From contig MPMT01000043.1 of NCBI GenBank assembly GCA_002238645.1, forward strand, positions 1-39,548: 39,548 nucleotides of DNA, read 5' to 3'. Positions 19,836-29,475 of this stretch are shown piece by piece (positions within the stretch are counted from its first letter, which is position 1; each line of letters begins with the position of its first letter). This DNA comes from Alphaproteobacteria bacterium bin52 (GTDB lineage: Bacteria > Pseudomonadota > Alphaproteobacteria > Thalassobaculales > Thalassobaculaceae). The translations under genes and the position numbers were made by a program. Under the pieces are notes generated by a model, which saw only the letters and a list, made by a program, of their open reading frames with translations, searched no databases and was not told the DNA's origin.

Positions 19836-20059
19836 GAAGCCGCGGTGTCTCTCAGGCTCCGCGTCTCATGATCCAGCACGCTCTCGACCTGCCAGCGCTC
19901 GACCCCGGGAAACCAGTCGAGGAACTGCTCGGCTGTCGCGCCGTCCCGGAGGTTCTCGAACAGCGAAGCGACCGGCACCCGGGTCCCGCGAAACAACCAC
20001 GCCCCGCTCACCTTGTCGGGGTCCCGTTCGACGGCGGGACATTGGTTCCACACGGCCAT
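19832..20059 (-). CDS. DUF433 antitoxin
   Basis: 75 residues with the DUF433 pattern: KVSGAWLFRGTRVPVASLFENLRDGATAEQFLDWFPGVERWQVESVLDHE. DUF433 proteins carry a helix-turn-helix and act as antitoxins next to DUF5615 toxins. The start ATG 20059 has AGGA seven bases upstream. The stop overlaps the toxin start as ATGA, so the pair was one operon. With the toxin frameshifted, this antitoxin is probably a leftover, though it may still protect against a related toxin elsewhere. Confidence 0.8.
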   Translation of the reverse strand: MAVWNQCPAVERDPDKVSGAWLFRGTRVPVASLFENLRDGATAEQFLDWFPGVERWQVESVLDHETRSLRDTAAS

Positions 20060-20282
20060 CGGTCTTTCCTCGGCATTCTTTCGGCGCCTTCGCGCGGCGG
20101 GACCGCCCCGGCCGCCGCATCCGCGGACGGGCCGCGGACCGCGAGACCGACTGTATTGCGGATCGCGCCGCGCGTTGGACCCTGCGGTGATACACCCGGA
20201 CGCTCGAATTGTGAACCGGACGCGGTGCGCCGAATTGCAAAGGTGAGGCACACTTCCGCCCCGGCGGGGCCGTGTGATCGCC

Positions 20283-20528
20283 TCAATCGAAGCGCGACGG
20301 TTCGAGCATCCGTCCGCGCGGCGGCAACTCCAACTCGACACCGCTGAAACGCCCGAACTGTTCGTGGATTGCCGTCCCCAGGCCCCAGTGCGGCATGTCC
20401 TCGCGTCCGACGACCTCGCGCAGGATCACCCTCACTTCCTCTTCCATGGAACGGCCATTGACCACCGCGCGTATGCGAATCCCGGTCTTCACATCTTCGT
20501 CGAGATTGCGAATGGTGATGCTCGCCAT
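20283..20528 (-). CDS. FitA-like ribbon-helix-helix antitoxin, no toxin partner
   Basis: 81 residues. ASITIRNLDEDVKTGIRIRAVVNGRSMEEEVRVILREVV is the FitA/StbC/VapB-type ribbon-helix-helix followed by the helix that leads into the toxin-binding tail. Members normally sit directly before a VapC/PIN toxin. Here the 220 bases downstream show no PIN-domain sequence; the next gene is DUF433. It is thus an orphan antitoxin or a toxin-deleted pair. ATG 20528 is preferred to ATG 20534 because GGGAGG is eight bases upstream of it. A short palindrome at 20575-20585 may be its operator. Confidence 0.72.
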   Translation of the reverse strand: MASITIRNLDEDVKTGIRIRAVVNGRSMEEEVRVILREVVGREDMPHWGLGTAIHEQFGRFSGVELELPPRGRMLEPSRFD

Positions 20529-20969
20529 GGCCATGCCCTCCCGTCCGTGGAATGAGCGCAAACCCACGCAGTGCTTGCAATGCAATCAAGGCGCTGATCG
20601 CAAGCCACGACCGCTTCGTCCGGTGCATCGGCGCGTGCCATCTACTCCTTCATTGCCCGCCGCAGATGCAGACGCACGCGGTGCGGCTCTCGTGCCCGCT
20701 GAGCCGCGGGAACATGCGCGGCGACCGTTCTGCGGTTCGGGAGACGGGAAACGATCGAGGCTGGCGGCGGGATGTTGGTACTGTCGTATGTGATTCCCTT
20801 CTGTTACCTCTACGGTCGGGAAGACAACGCGAAACGCGCACCGAGATTGCGGCCCGGTCGTCTCGCTCAATCGCCGCGACGCCTCCAGACACTTGCGGCG
20901 TCGGCTGTCCCGGCTGATGACAGTGTGCAGGACACCATTGCCCATCGGACTCCATTCGGAGTTTTCTTG
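20529..20969. other. Gene-free stretch between the island and the acyl-CoA ligase
   Basis: About 440 bases with no recognisable gene. The half next to the antitoxin holds the possible operator. The other half must contain the promoter of the ligase gene; an AT-richer patch at about 20775-20815 is a candidate location, but I could not pick clear -35 and -10 boxes. The right boundary of the accessory island probably lies here. Confidence 0.4.
20575..20585. promoter_or_regulatory. Possible operator of the FitA-like antitoxin
   Basis: TTGCAATGCAA is an odd-length perfect palindrome, 47 bases before the antitoxin start, in the place where these proteins bind to repress their own operon. Only position and symmetry support it. 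Confidence 0.25.
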
Positions 20970-22565
20970 ATGCACCAGGCGCAGCCGTTCCCCTCGGGCC
21001 ACAGCGGGACCGGACAGATGACCCCTACCCCGATGCATGCCGGCATCCATGCGGAACTCACTCCCGATCGCCCGGCATTGATCATGGGGGGGTCGGGCGC
21101 CTCGCTGGACTTTGCCGGTCTCGAGGCGCGGTCCAACCGTTTCGCACACCTTGTCCGGTCGCTCGGGATCACGCCCGGCGACCGGGTGGCACTGCTGCTC
21201 GGGAACTGCCTCGACTACCTCGTGCTTGCCTGGGGTGCCCAGCGGGCCGGCCTGCGGGTCGTCCCGATCGCCACCCATCTCGCCCCGGAAGAGGTCGACT
21301 ACATCCTGCGGGACTCCGGATCGAAAATGCTGGTGACCTCACCCGGCCTCGCGGCAACAGCCAGGCGTCTCGATCTCGCCACCATACCCGCGACCGCCCG
21401 GTTCGCCATCGCGCCCGGCGTCGCGGGCTTCGCGGACCTTGACGCCGCGCTTGAAGCCATGTCGGCCCATCCGGTCAGCGACCAGTCGGAAGGTGTGGAG
21501 ATGCCCTACTCGTCCGGCACCACCGGCCGGCCCAAGGGGATCATGAGGGCCATGCCCGACGGCCCGTTCGGCATTCCGTCCCCGGGCTATCTTCTGGCAG
21601 CCCGGCTGTTCGGGTTCGATGCCGGGACGGTCTACCTCTCGCCTGCCCCGCTCTACCACGCGGCGCCACTGATGTTCTGCATGCGGGTCATGCGCTTCGG
21701 CGGAACCATCGTGGTGATGGAGCGGTTCGATGCCGTGGAATGTCTGCGACTGATCGAGCGCTACCGCGTCACCCACGCACAGTGGGTCCCGACCATGTTC
21801 ATCCGCATGCTGCGCCTTCCCCGGACCAGTCGCACTGGGCCTGACCTTTCGAGCCTGCGGTGCGCCATCCACGCTGCGGCACCGTGTCCCGAACACGTCA
21901 AGCGCGCGATGATCGAATGGTTTGGACCGATCATCCTGGAGTACTACGCCGGGTCGGAAGGCAATGGCCTGACCCTCATCACCACGCAGGAATGGCTGGA
22001 GCATCCGGGCTCGGTCGGACGCGCCATAATCGGCGAACTCCGCATCTGTGACGACGACGGTGCCGAAGTGCCGCAGGGGAGCGAGGGCGTGGTATTTTTT
22101 GCCGACGGACCCGAGTTTTCCTATCACAACGATCCCGGAAAGACCCGGTCATCGCGAACCGCCAGTGGCTGGAGCACCCTGGGCGACATCGGCTACGTCG
22201 ACGCGGACGGCTTCCTGTACCTCACCGACCGCAAGGCGAACATGATCATATCCGGCGGGGTCAACATCTACCCGCAGGAAATCGAGAACCTTCTCCTCGG
22301 ACATCCGGGCGTCCTGGATGCAGCCGTGATCGGAGTGCCCGACGAGGAGTTCGGCGAGTCGGTCAAGGCGGTGGTCCACCCGGTCGACATGGCCGTCGCC
22401 GGGCCCGGGCTCGAGACGGAGCTGATCGCCTGGTGCCGCGAGCGGTTGGGCCGGGTCAAGTGCCCGCGCTCGATCGACTTCGACGATGCCCTGCCGAGAC
22501 AGGAGAACGGCAAGCTCTACAAGCGCCTGCTGCGTGACCGTTACCGTGCCTCGGGCGGGGGGTGA
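20970..22565 (+). CDS. AMP-dependent acyl-CoA synthetase/ligase (FadD-like)
   Basis: 531 residues of the ANL superfamily. The phosphate-binding loop is YSSGTTGRPKG at 180-190, the A5 motif appears as EYYAGSEGNG, and the hinge region as LGDIGYVDADGFLYLTDRKANMIISGGVNIYPQEIE. The catalytic C-terminal lysine is in PRQENGKLYKRLL. It activates a carboxylic acid with ATP and forms its CoA thioester; the acid is not predictable. ATG 20970 has GGAG eight bases upstream; ATG 21018 is an alternative nearer the conserved region. Its 3' end overlaps the convergent glycosyltransferase gene by 25 bases. Confidence 0.9.
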   Translation: MHQAQPFPSGHSGTGQMTPTPMHAGIHAELTPDRPALIMGGSGASLDFAGLEARSNRFAHLVRSLGITPGDRVALLLGNCLDYLVLAWGAQRAGLRVVPIATHLAPEEVDYILRDSGSKMLVTSPGLAATARRLDLATIPATARFAIAPGVAGFADLDAALEAMSAHPVSDQSEGVEMPYSSGTTGRPKGIMRAMPDGPFGIPSPGYLLAARLFGFDAGTVYLSPAPLYHAAPLMFCMRVMRFGGTIVVMERFDAVECLRLIERYRVTHAQWVPTMFIRMLRLPRTSRTGPDLSSLRCAIHAAAPCPEHVKRAMIEWFGPIILEYYAGSEGNGLTLITTQEWLEHPGSVGRAIIGELRICDDDGAEVPQGSEGVVFFADGPEFSYHNDPGKTRSSRTASGWSTLGDIGYVDADGFLYLTDRKANMIISGGVNIYPQEIENLLLGHPGVLDAAVIGVPDEEFGESVKAVVHPVDMAVAGPGLETELIAWCRERLGRVKCPRSIDFDDALPRQENGKLYKRLLRDRYRASGGG

Positions 22566-23500
22566 ACGCCCCGGCGTTCCCGGAGCATCCACAGCAGTGT
22601 GCGGGCCGGGGCGATCGCAACGAACCTCAGCTGCACCAGAACCGCGATCAGGGCTACGACCGGCGCCTGCCATCCTGACCGGAAATAGGTGAAGAAGTAC
22701 CGCACGAGGCTTCGGGCCTTGTGCCATTCGACCACCATCGGACTTGCCCGGCTCGTTCCCTGCACGTGGGTCACGCTGACGCCTGGAATGTAGAGGATCC
22801 GGCCCCCGTCCCGCCGCAGCCGCAGGCAGAAGTCGACATCTTCCACGTGGAGGAAATACCCCTCGTCCATACCCCCGGCGCGCTCCCAGGTATCCCGCGG
22901 CATGAGCATGAACGCCCCGGAAATACACGGAACCTCCACTGGGTGATCCGGGACCGGCGCGGTGTTGAGATTGACCCCCGACAGGCCCGGGATCAGGCTG
23001 GCGAGACGCAGCTGTTCCACCACGCAGTTCCACGGTGTGAGCAGGTTGCGACGGCATCCGCGCTGTTCGGTCCCGTCCGTGTTGAGAAGCCGGACGGTCG
23101 CCAGCGCCACGTCCTCGCGCCCGGCGAGTGCATCGAGGGCCGCCTCGAGCACACCAGGCTCGAGAACCGTGTCCGGATTGAGCAGCAGCAGGGTCGGCTG
23201 TGTGGCCCGGTCAGCTCCCAGGTTGCAGCCGTGCGCGAACCCGACGTTGCCGTGTCCGGTCATCACCACGAGACGGGTATCGCAAGCGGCAAGACGGTCC
23301 ACCTCGGCCAGAAGGCCGGGAGGGTTGCCATTGTTGACCAGAACCACTTCCCGCACACCGTTCTGGCGCAGCACCGACGCCAGGCACTCGAGCAGGACCG
23401 GTCCTGTCCGGTACGACACCAGCACCACGCTGCAGTCCGCTGCCCAGCGTCCTGTCGGCGCGACGTCCCCGGTGGAAACCTGCGCCGCCCGTGGGTTCAC
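22541..23500 (-). CDS. Glycosyltransferase family 2, rhamnosyltransferase-like
   Basis: 319 residues. A GT-A fold begins at CSVVLVSYRTGPVLLECLASVL; LLLLNPDTVLEPGVL supplies the DXD-like metal site, and GYFLHVEDVDFCLRLRRDG is the acceptor-side ED-x-D motif typical of WbbL-like enzymes. A hydrophobic C-terminal segment (WQAPVVALIAVLVQLRFVAI) suggests membrane attachment. The divergent rml operon makes dTDP-rhamnose, so rhamnose transfer to a surface glycan is a reasonable inference. The start is uncertain: GTG 23500 has a GGGGAG very close by, and TTG 23512 is possible; no ATG is available. Confidence 0.82.
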   Translation of the reverse strand: MNPRAAQVSTGDVAPTGRWAADCSVVLVSYRTGPVLLECLASVLRQNGVREVVLVNNGNPPGLLAEVDRLAACDTRLVVMTGHGNVGFAHGCNLGADRATQPTLLLLNPDTVLEPGVLEAALDALAGREDVALATVRLLNTDGTEQRGCRRNLLTPWNCVVEQLRLASLIPGLSGVNLNTAPVPDHPVEVPCISGAFMLMPRDTWERAGGMDEGYFLHVEDVDFCLRLRRDGGRILYIPGVSVTHVQGTSRASPMVVEWHKARSLVRYFFTYFRSGWQAPVVALIAVLVQLRFVAIAPARTLLWMLRERRGVHPPPEAR

Positions 23501-23648
23501 CGCTCCCCCCAACCGAACCGGTCTCAGGCGCCGTGAAGCGGCGGCACCGGCGCCCGGACCCTACCACGACCCGGGGCCGTTGGCGATTGCGGCGCCGTCA
23601 CGGAAGTGATAAGAGCGCGCCGAATGCCACTGACTGACAGGCGGCGCC

Positions 23649-24218
23649 GTGCATCTGGAGCAGACCGAGATCCCGGGGGTGCTGGTCATCCGCCCTCGCC
23701 GGTTCGGCGATCATCGAGGCTTCTTCTCCGAAACCTACAACGCCGCCAGCCTGGCCGAGAACGGCGTTGTGCTCGATTTCTGCCAGGACAACCACTCGAT
23801 GTCGGCAACCGTCGGAACACTCCGCGGACTGCACTTCCAGATCCCCCCGTTTGCCCAGGACAAGCTGGTCCGGGTCGCCCGCGGCGCCATCTACGATGTT
23901 GCGGTTGACATCCGTCACGGCTCTCCCACCTTCGGGCGGTACGTCGCGCGGACCCTCAGTGCCGGGGAGTGGAATCAGTTGCTGATCCCGGCAGGGTTCG
24001 CCCACGGCTTCTGCACCATCGAGCCCGATACCGAGGTCCTGTACAAGGTGACGGCACCCTACTCGCCGGATCACGAGGCGGGCATCATCTGGAACGATCC
24101 CGACCTCTCGATCCCCTGGCCACTCGGCGGCGGTGATCCGGTGCTGTCACAGAAGGATACCGTTTACCCGACATTCGCCGATTGCCAGGCGTACTTCAGT
24201 TTCGGACCCGGGGGATGA
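23649..24218 (+). CDS. rfbC: dTDP-4-dehydrorhamnose 3,5-epimerase
   Basis: 189 residues of the RmlC cupin family. FFSETYNAASLAENG, QDNHSMS, the catalytic His62 in LRGLHFQ, and VDIRHGSPTFG are all in place; IPAGFAHGFCTI is the second conserved strand region. It epimerises C3 and C5 of dTDP-4-keto-6-deoxyglucose. GTG 23649 is the only start near the conserved N-terminus, with GGCGG upstream. Its TGA overlaps the rmlB ATG as ATGA. It leads the rhamnose operon. Confidence 0.95.
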   Translation: MHLEQTEIPGVLVIRPRRFGDHRGFFSETYNAASLAENGVVLDFCQDNHSMSATVGTLRGLHFQIPPFAQDKLVRVARGAIYDVAVDIRHGSPTFGRYVARTLSAGEWNQLLIPAGFAHGFCTIEPDTEVLYKVTAPYSPDHEAGIIWNDPDLSIPWPLGGGDPVLSQKDTVYPTFADCQAYFSFGPGG

Positions 24219-25285
24219 GCGGAATCGGGACCGTCCTGGTCACCGGTGGCGCAGGTTTCATCGGCTCGGCCGTCATCCGTCATCTGGTCGGCGACGTCGG
24301 TGTGCGGGTGATCAATGTCGACGCCCTGACCTATGCCGCCAGCCCTTCCTCGCTGGCCGAGGTGGACGCGTCGCCGCTCTACAGCTTCAAGCACGCCGAC
24401 ATCCGCAACCGCGAGGCGCTTGCCGACATCCTCGAACGCCACCGCCCGGATGCCATCATGCACCTGGCGGCGGAAAGCCATGTCGATCGTTCGATCGACG
24501 GCCCGGACGATTTCATCAGCACCAACATCACCGGCACCTACACCCTGCTCGAGGCAGCACGGGGCTACTGGAGCGGACTCGGAGCCGGGGACCGGTCGCG
24601 CTTCCGTTTCCACCACATCTCTACCGACGAGGTGTTCGGGTCGCTGGCAACGGGTGATCCCGCCTTCACCGAGGAGACCCCCTACGCGCCGCGCTCGCCC
24701 TACGCCGCCAGCAAGGCCGCGTCCGATCACCTTGTCAGGGCCTGGCACGAGACCTGGGACCTCCCGGTCGTGCTCAGCAACTGCTCGAACAATTACGGAC
24801 CGAACCAGTTTCCGGAAAAGCTGATCCCGCTCATGATCATCAAGGGGCTGGCCGGCGAGCCCTTCCCGGTCTACGGATCCGGCGAGAACGTCCGCGACTG
24901 GCTGCATGTCGAGGACCACGCCCGTGCACTCTGGCAGATCCTCACGCGGGGCCGGACCGGGGAGAGCTACAACGTCGGCGGCGGCAGCGAACTGCGGAAC
25001 ATCGACGTCGTGACCGGCATATGCCGCCTGCTCGACGAATTCGCGCCGGCAGCGGACGGGGCCTCTCACCTCGAGCGCATCGAGTTCGTCACCGACAGGC
25101 CCGGACACGACTTCCGCTACGCAATCGACTGCGCGAAGCTGGAAAACGAACTCGGCTGGAGTCCGCGCGAGAGCTTCGAGTCCGGACTGCGCAGGACCGT
25201 TGCCTGGTACATCGAGAACCGTGACTGGTGGCAGGCGATCCTGGAGACGCGCTATGCCGGCGGACGGCTGGGGACGCGGGGCTGA
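24215..25285 (+). CDS. rfbB: dTDP-glucose 4,6-dehydratase
   Basis: 356 residues, an extended short-chain dehydrogenase. The NAD-binding GGAGFIGS is at 11-18, the catalytic Thr137-Asp138-Glu139 in [10 protein letters not shown], and the Tyr163/Lys167 pair in [25 protein letters not shown] is a family hallmark. It converts dTDP-glucose to the 4-keto-6-deoxy sugar. Start ATG 24215 overlaps rmlC; the stop shares one base with the rmlD ATG (TGATG). Confidence 0.97.
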   Translation: MSGIGTVLVTGGAGFIGSAVIRHLVGDVGVRVINVDALTYAASPSSLAEVDASPLYSFKHADIRNREALADILERHRPDAIMHLAAESHVDRSIDGPDDFISTNITGTYTLLEAARGYWSGLGAGDRSRFRFHHISTDEVFGSLATGDPAFTEETPYAPRSPYAASKAASDHLVRAWHETWDLPVVLSNCSNNYGPNQFPEKLIPLMIIKGLAGEPFPVYGSGENVRDWLHVEDHARALWQILTRGRTGESYNVGGGSELRNIDVVTGICRLLDEFAPAADGASHLERIEFVTDRPGHDFRYAIDCAKLENELGWSPRESFESGLRRTVAWYIENRDWWQAILETRYAGGRLGTRG

Positions 25286-26193
25286 TGCCGCGTATCCTCG
25301 TGACCGGCGGCGGCGGGCAGGTCGGCAGGGAACTGGCCCTGCGCGACGGCCTGGCCGGACTGCAGGTCACCGCCGAGCCCCGGACCGGGCTCGATGTCAC
25401 CGACGCCGCATCGGTTCGCCGGGCGCTGGATCGGCATCGTCCCGAAGTCGTGATCAATTCCGCCGCCTACACCGCGGTCGACCGGGCCGAAACCGACCGG
25501 GACGCCGCCTTCGCTGTCAACGAGAGCGGTGCCGCGATCCTGGCGCGCGAATGCGCCGGGCACGGCATCGCGCTGATCCATCTTTCCACCGACTACGTGT
25601 TCGACGGATCGGGGTCGCGCCCCTACCTGGAATCCGATCCGCCCAATCCCGTCGGGGTCTACGGCCGCAGCAAGCTTGCCGGCGAGCGCGCGGTTGCGGA
25701 CCTGCTGGAGCGTCACGTCGTCATGCGCACGTCGTGGGTCTATGCCGCCCATGGCGCCAACTTCGTGCGAACAATGCTGCGGCTTGCAGGCGAACGCGAC
25801 GTGCTGCAGGTCGTCGACGACCAGCATGGGGCCCCGACCTGGGCCGGGGACATCGCGGCCGCGTCACTGTGCATCGCCGGGCGCATCATCGACCAGGAAT
25901 TCACCGACTGGGGAACCTTCCACTACACGGCCAGGGGACGGACCAGCTGGCACGGCCTGGCGCAGGCGATCGTCGAGCGGGCGGCAACCGTCACCGGACG
26001 CCGGCCACGGGTCGATCCCGTTCCCACCAGCGCCTGGCCCACCGCCGCGCGCCGGCCGGCCAACTCGAGCCTCGACTGCGGCAGGATCGACCGGCTGGTC
26101 GGACCCGAGCGGCCGCAGTGGACGGCCAGTCTTTCCCGGGTGCTGGACGGGTTGCTCGAACAGGGCAGTGTCGAGGGAGACAGCCTGCGATGA
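25285..26193 (+). CDS. rfbD: dTDP-4-dehydrorhamnose reductase
   Basis: 302 residues. A Rossmann [10 protein letters not shown] near the N-terminus, [10 protein letters not shown] at 101-110 and the catalytic Tyr126/Lys130 in YGRSK identify RmlD. It reduces the keto sugar to dTDP-L-rhamnose with NAD(P)H. It starts by a TGATG junction with rmlB and ends by an ATGA junction with rmlA. Length is normal. Confidence 0.96.
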   Translation: MPRILVTGGGGQVGRELALRDGLAGLQVTAEPRTGLDVTDAASVRRALDRHRPEVVINSAAYTAVDRAETDRDAAFAVNESGAAILARECAGHGIALIHLSTDYVFDGSGSRPYLESDPPNPVGVYGRSKLAGERAVADLLERHVVMRTSWVYAAHGANFVRTMLRLAGERDVLQVVDDQHGAPTWAGDIAAASLCIAGRIIDQEFTDWGTFHYTARGRTSWHGLAQAIVERAATVTGRRPRVDPVPTSAWPTAARRPANSSLDCGRIDRLVGPERPQWTASLSRVLDGLLEQGSVEGDSLR

Positions 26194-27068
26194 AGGGGAT
26201 CATCCTTGCCGGGGGATCCGGCACACGCCTCTACCCGCTGACCGTCACGGTGTCGAAACAGCTGTTGCCTGTCTATGACAAGCCGATGATCTACTACCCG
26301 CTGAGCACGCTGATGCTGGCCGGCATCAAGGACATCCTGGTAATCACCACCCCGGAGGACCAGGACCAGTTCCAGGCCCTGCTCGGCGACGGGTCGCACT
26401 GGGGCATCAGCATCAGTTTCGCCGTTCAGCCGTCGCCGGACGGGTTGGCCCAGGCATTCATCATCGGCCGGACCTTCGTCGGCAACGATCCATGCTGCCT
26501 GATCCTGGGCGACAACATCTTCCACGGCCACGGCCTCACCGAGAAACTGCAGGCGGCCGTGGCGCGCACGGACGGCGCGACGGTGTTCGGCTACTACACG
26601 AGGGACCCCGAACGCTATGGCGTGGTGTCGTTCGACGAGGAGGGTCGGGCCCGGAGCATTGTCGAAAAACCGCAGAACCCGGAGTCCAACTGGGCGGTGA
26701 CGGGGTTGTACTTCTACGACAACGAGGTCCTCGACATTGCCCGCGACGTGCGGCCCTCGCCTCGCGGGGAACTCGAGATCACCGACGTCAACCGCATCTA
26801 CCTCGAACGCGGGGCACTGCGGGTCGAACGCCTCGGCCGCGGTTTCGCGTGGCTTGACACCGGCACCCATCATGCGCTGATGGCAGCATCGGAGTTCGTA
26901 CGCACGGTGGAGGATCGCCAGGGGCTCAAGATCGCCTGCGTCGAGGAGGTGGCCCTGCACATGGGGTTCATCGATGACGAGCAGGTACGAAGGCTTGCGG
27001 CCCCGCTCAGGAAGAGCGGCTACGGCGAATACCTGCTCTCGCTTGTCGGACGTGGAGACCTGTCATGA
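26190..27068 (+). CDS. rfbA: Glucose-1-phosphate thymidylyltransferase
   Basis: 292 residues. The nucleotidyltransferase signature [11 protein letters not shown] is at 8-18, followed by [34 protein letters not shown] and [13 protein letters not shown] are further RmlA blocks. It makes dTDP-glucose from dTTP and glucose-1-phosphate and is normally inhibited by dTDP-rhamnose. ATGA overlaps at both ends place it inside a continuous translational chain rmlC-B-D-A-M23. Confidence 0.97.
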   Translation: MKGIILAGGSGTRLYPLTVTVSKQLLPVYDKPMIYYPLSTLMLAGIKDILVITTPEDQDQFQALLGDGSHWGISISFAVQPSPDGLAQAFIIGRTFVGNDPCCLILGDNIFHGHGLTEKLQAAVARTDGATVFGYYTRDPERYGVVSFDEEGRARSIVEKPQNPESNWAVTGLYFYDNEVLDIARDVRPSPRGELEITDVNRIYLERGALRVERLGRGFAWLDTGTHHALMAASEFVRTVEDRQGLKIACVEEVALHMGFIDDEQVRRLAAPLRKSGYGEYLLSLVGRGDLS

Positions 27069-28123
27069 TCATCCGCCCCATTGCGGCGGCGGCCCTGCTC
27101 GCAGTCCTGGCAGCAGGCGCGTCCGTCTCGGCCTCGGAGCCACACGCGATCGTCGCACCGGTGCCGGAAGGCATCGATGCCCCGCCGATCGCCTTCGACC
27201 TGCCGATCGACTGCGAACCGGGCATCGACTGCTGGATCTTCAAGTACGTCGACCTGGATCCCGGTCCCGGCACCGCGGACTTCGGCTGCGGGTCGATCAC
27301 GCACGACGGGCACAAGGGGACCGACATCGCGCTGGCGCACTTCGCCAGGATCGGGGAAGGTGTCGCGGTCCGGGCGGCAGCCGACGGCATCGTGCGCGCG
27401 ATCCGCGACGAGATGCCGGACATCCCGCAGGGCCGCCCCGACTCCCCCGACGTCGCGCAACGCCAGTGTGGCAACGCCGTCATCATCGACCATGAGGCGG
27501 GCTGGACCTCGACCTACTGTCACCTGCACAGGGACAGCGTGCGGGTCAACCCGGGCCAGACGGTGCGTTCCGGGACCCACATCGGCGACGTCGGCCTGTC
27601 CGGGTACACGAACTTTCCGCACCTGCATTTCGGCGTGATGTACCAGAACCGCGTGGTCGATCCGTTCACCGGCGTGTCCGGCGCACGCAGCTGCACGATC
27701 GGCCGCGCGCCGTTGTGGCAGCGGCAGGTGCTGGACCGGCTGCCCTATCGCTCGGCGATCATCCACAACGTCGGGTTCTCCGACACCATTCCGGATGCCG
27801 CCGCCATCCGCTCGGGCGAGCTCACCCAGACGCTGTTTGCTCCCGGGGCGGACTCGCTCGCTTTCTGGACCGAGATTGCCGGCCTGCGCAAGAATGACCT
27901 GATCTCGATGCGGCTCACCGACCCGTCGGGCCAGCCGGTTGCACTCAGGTCGGAACGCGCCGAGGACGACCAGCCGCGGATCTGGCTTGCTGTCGGTGTG
28001 CAGGTGAGCGACGGAACGCTCCGGCAGGGCGCCTACCGGGGCGAGGTCACGGTGACCCGCGAGGGCGGGACGGGACAGGCGAGGTCACAGCGCGTCGCGT
28101 TCATGCGCATCGCCTACCCGTAG
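27065..28123 (+). CDS. Secreted M23-family metallopeptidase
   Basis: 352 residues. A signal peptide covers about 1-23 (hydrophobic [13 protein letters not shown], cleavage near SAS-EP). The LytM-type domain has the zinc site His83 and Asp87 (HKGTD), His153 (YCHLH) and His186/His188 (HLHFG), so it looks active. The C-terminal 130 residues form a beta-rich region I do not recognise. Such enzymes cut peptide cross-links of peptidoglycan or act on other periplasmic peptides. Its ATG overlaps the rmlA stop (ATGA), so it is translated as part of the rhamnose operon, an uncommon arrangement. It converges with the dehydratase gene. Confidence 0.85.
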   Translation: MIIRPIAAAALLAVLAAGASVSASEPHAIVAPVPEGIDAPPIAFDLPIDCEPGIDCWIFKYVDLDPGPGTADFGCGSITHDGHKGTDIALAHFARIGEGVAVRAAADGIVRAIRDEMPDIPQGRPDSPDVAQRQCGNAVIIDHEAGWTSTYCHLHRDSVRVNPGQTVRSGTHIGDVGLSGYTNFPHLHFGVMYQNRVVDPFTGVSGARSCTIGRAPLWQRQVLDRLPYRSAIIHNVGFSDTIPDAAAIRSGELTQTLFAPGADSLAFWTEIAGLRKNDLISMRLTDPSGQPVALRSERAEDDQPRIWLAVGVQVSDGTLRQGAYRGEVTVTREGGTGQARSQRVAFMRIAYP

Positions 28124-28140
28124 GTTCCGCGGGAGGACGG

Positions 28141-29343
28141 TTACCCGTCCCGGCTTCCGATCCACAACCGGTTGGCAGGGGGATGTGCGGCCAGCGCCTC
28201 CTCGTTAATGGTGGTCCCCCACCCTGGCGTGTCCGGAAGGAGGAGTTCGCCGTTCTCGATCACCGGCGGCGGATCGAAGATCTCGTCCTTCCAGGTCACG
28301 TCCTCGTAGTCGGTTTCCAGCACCCTGAAATTCGGGACCGCGGCGCAGAAATGCGCTCCCATCAGCGTGCCGAGATGTCCGTTGAAGTTGTGGGCCGCGA
28401 CGTTGACCTCGTGGATCTCCGCCAGGTTCGCAATCCGGATCGACTCCGCGATCCCGTTCCACGGCACGTCCACGATCGCGACGTCCACCGCGCCGGCGTC
28501 GAAGTACGACCGGTACTGGCGTCGGCCGAACAGTGACTCCAGGGAGGCGATCGACATCGGCGCCCGGCTGCGAATCCGCGCAAGCGCGTCGGGCTCGAAG
28601 ATGTCGAGTTCGAGCCAGTCGAGGCCGAGCGGCTCCAGTGCCCGGGCCACCCTCAGGTAGCCTTCGGTTCGGAAGTTGAAGTTGAGATCGAGCTTCAGTC
28701 CGATGTCCGGACCGGCACCGTCGCGGAACGCCTGCATCTGCCGGCAGATCGTGTCAACCAGCCACGGCTCGGCATTCAGTTCCGGACCGCCCGTGGTGCG
28801 CCCGAAGCCCGGCATGTAGACCTGAGGCTCGCCGTCCCCGAACAGGAAGATGTTGGTCTTGAGCGAACCGACGCCGCTGTCACGAACCTCGCGGCCGAGC
28901 GCACAGATGTCGTCGAGCGAGCGCGGTTGCGGCACACCCATCGCCTCGTGGTGATTGAGCCTGAAGGTGCCGCAGTGCGACCAGTAGACGGGAAGCCGGG
29001 TCCGGTACGGACCCCCGAAGAGGGCGGCGACCGACACCCCGAGGTCACGGGCCTTGATGTCATAGAGCGCGTTCTCGAATGCGGCGATTGCCTGGGCGGC
29101 CATGCCGCCCGGAACGTGCCGGGTTACCAGGCGCAGCCGGGTGACCACGGTCTCGACCGGTCTCGGGTCCTCGCCGATGACGAGTTCGCCCAGCCTGCGG
29201 ATCACCCCGGTCAGGCCGGGACTGCCGAAGCCCTCGAGATATTCCGAGTAACCAACGATGCCGGTGTCTGTCACGATCTTCAGGAAGGAGAAGTCACGCC
29301 ACCCGGCGCCGCAGTGCAGGTCCTGGACCAGGGCAATCTTCAT
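28141..29343 (-). CDS. Mandelate racemase/muconate lactonizing enzyme-family dehydratase
   Basis: 400 residues of the enolase superfamily. The capping domain covers about 1-115, the barrel the rest. Likely catalytic and metal residues: Lys162 with Asn164 (LKTNIF), Asp219 with Asn221 (LDLNFN), Glu245 (WLELD), Glu269 (SLESLF) and His318 (AHNFNGH). The KxN and metal set fits a sugar-acid dehydratase-like enzyme rather than a muconate cycloisomerase; substrate unknown. ATG 29343 is the natural start. It is divergent from the YbfB-type transporter, which may bring in its substrate. Confidence 0.85.
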   Translation of the reverse strand: MKIALVQDLHCGAGWRDFSFLKIVTDTGIVGYSEYLEGFGSPGLTGVIRRLGELVIGEDPRPVETVVTRLRLVTRHVPGGMAAQAIAAFENALYDIKARDLGVSVAALFGGPYRTRLPVYWSHCGTFRLNHHEAMGVPQPRSLDDICALGREVRDSGVGSLKTNIFLFGDGEPQVYMPGFGRTTGGPELNAEPWLVDTICRQMQAFRDGAGPDIGLKLDLNFNFRTEGYLRVARALEPLGLDWLELDIFEPDALARIRSRAPMSIASLESLFGRRQYRSYFDAGAVDVAIVDVPWNGIAESIRIANLAEIHEVNVAAHNFNGHLGTLMGAHFCAAVPNFRVLETDYEDVTWKDEIFDPPPVIENGELLLPDTPGWGTTINEEALAAHPPANRLWIGSRDG

Positions 29344-29475
29344 CAGGCCGTCCCCTGTTGCCGTACCGGCCCTTCGCGCCGTGGACCGGTTTCATACCGG
29401 GTGGCATTGTGCGCCGGCTGGAGACAGCCTGTCATTACCCGCGATGGATTGCGTGATCGTGACCCCACGCCCGTC

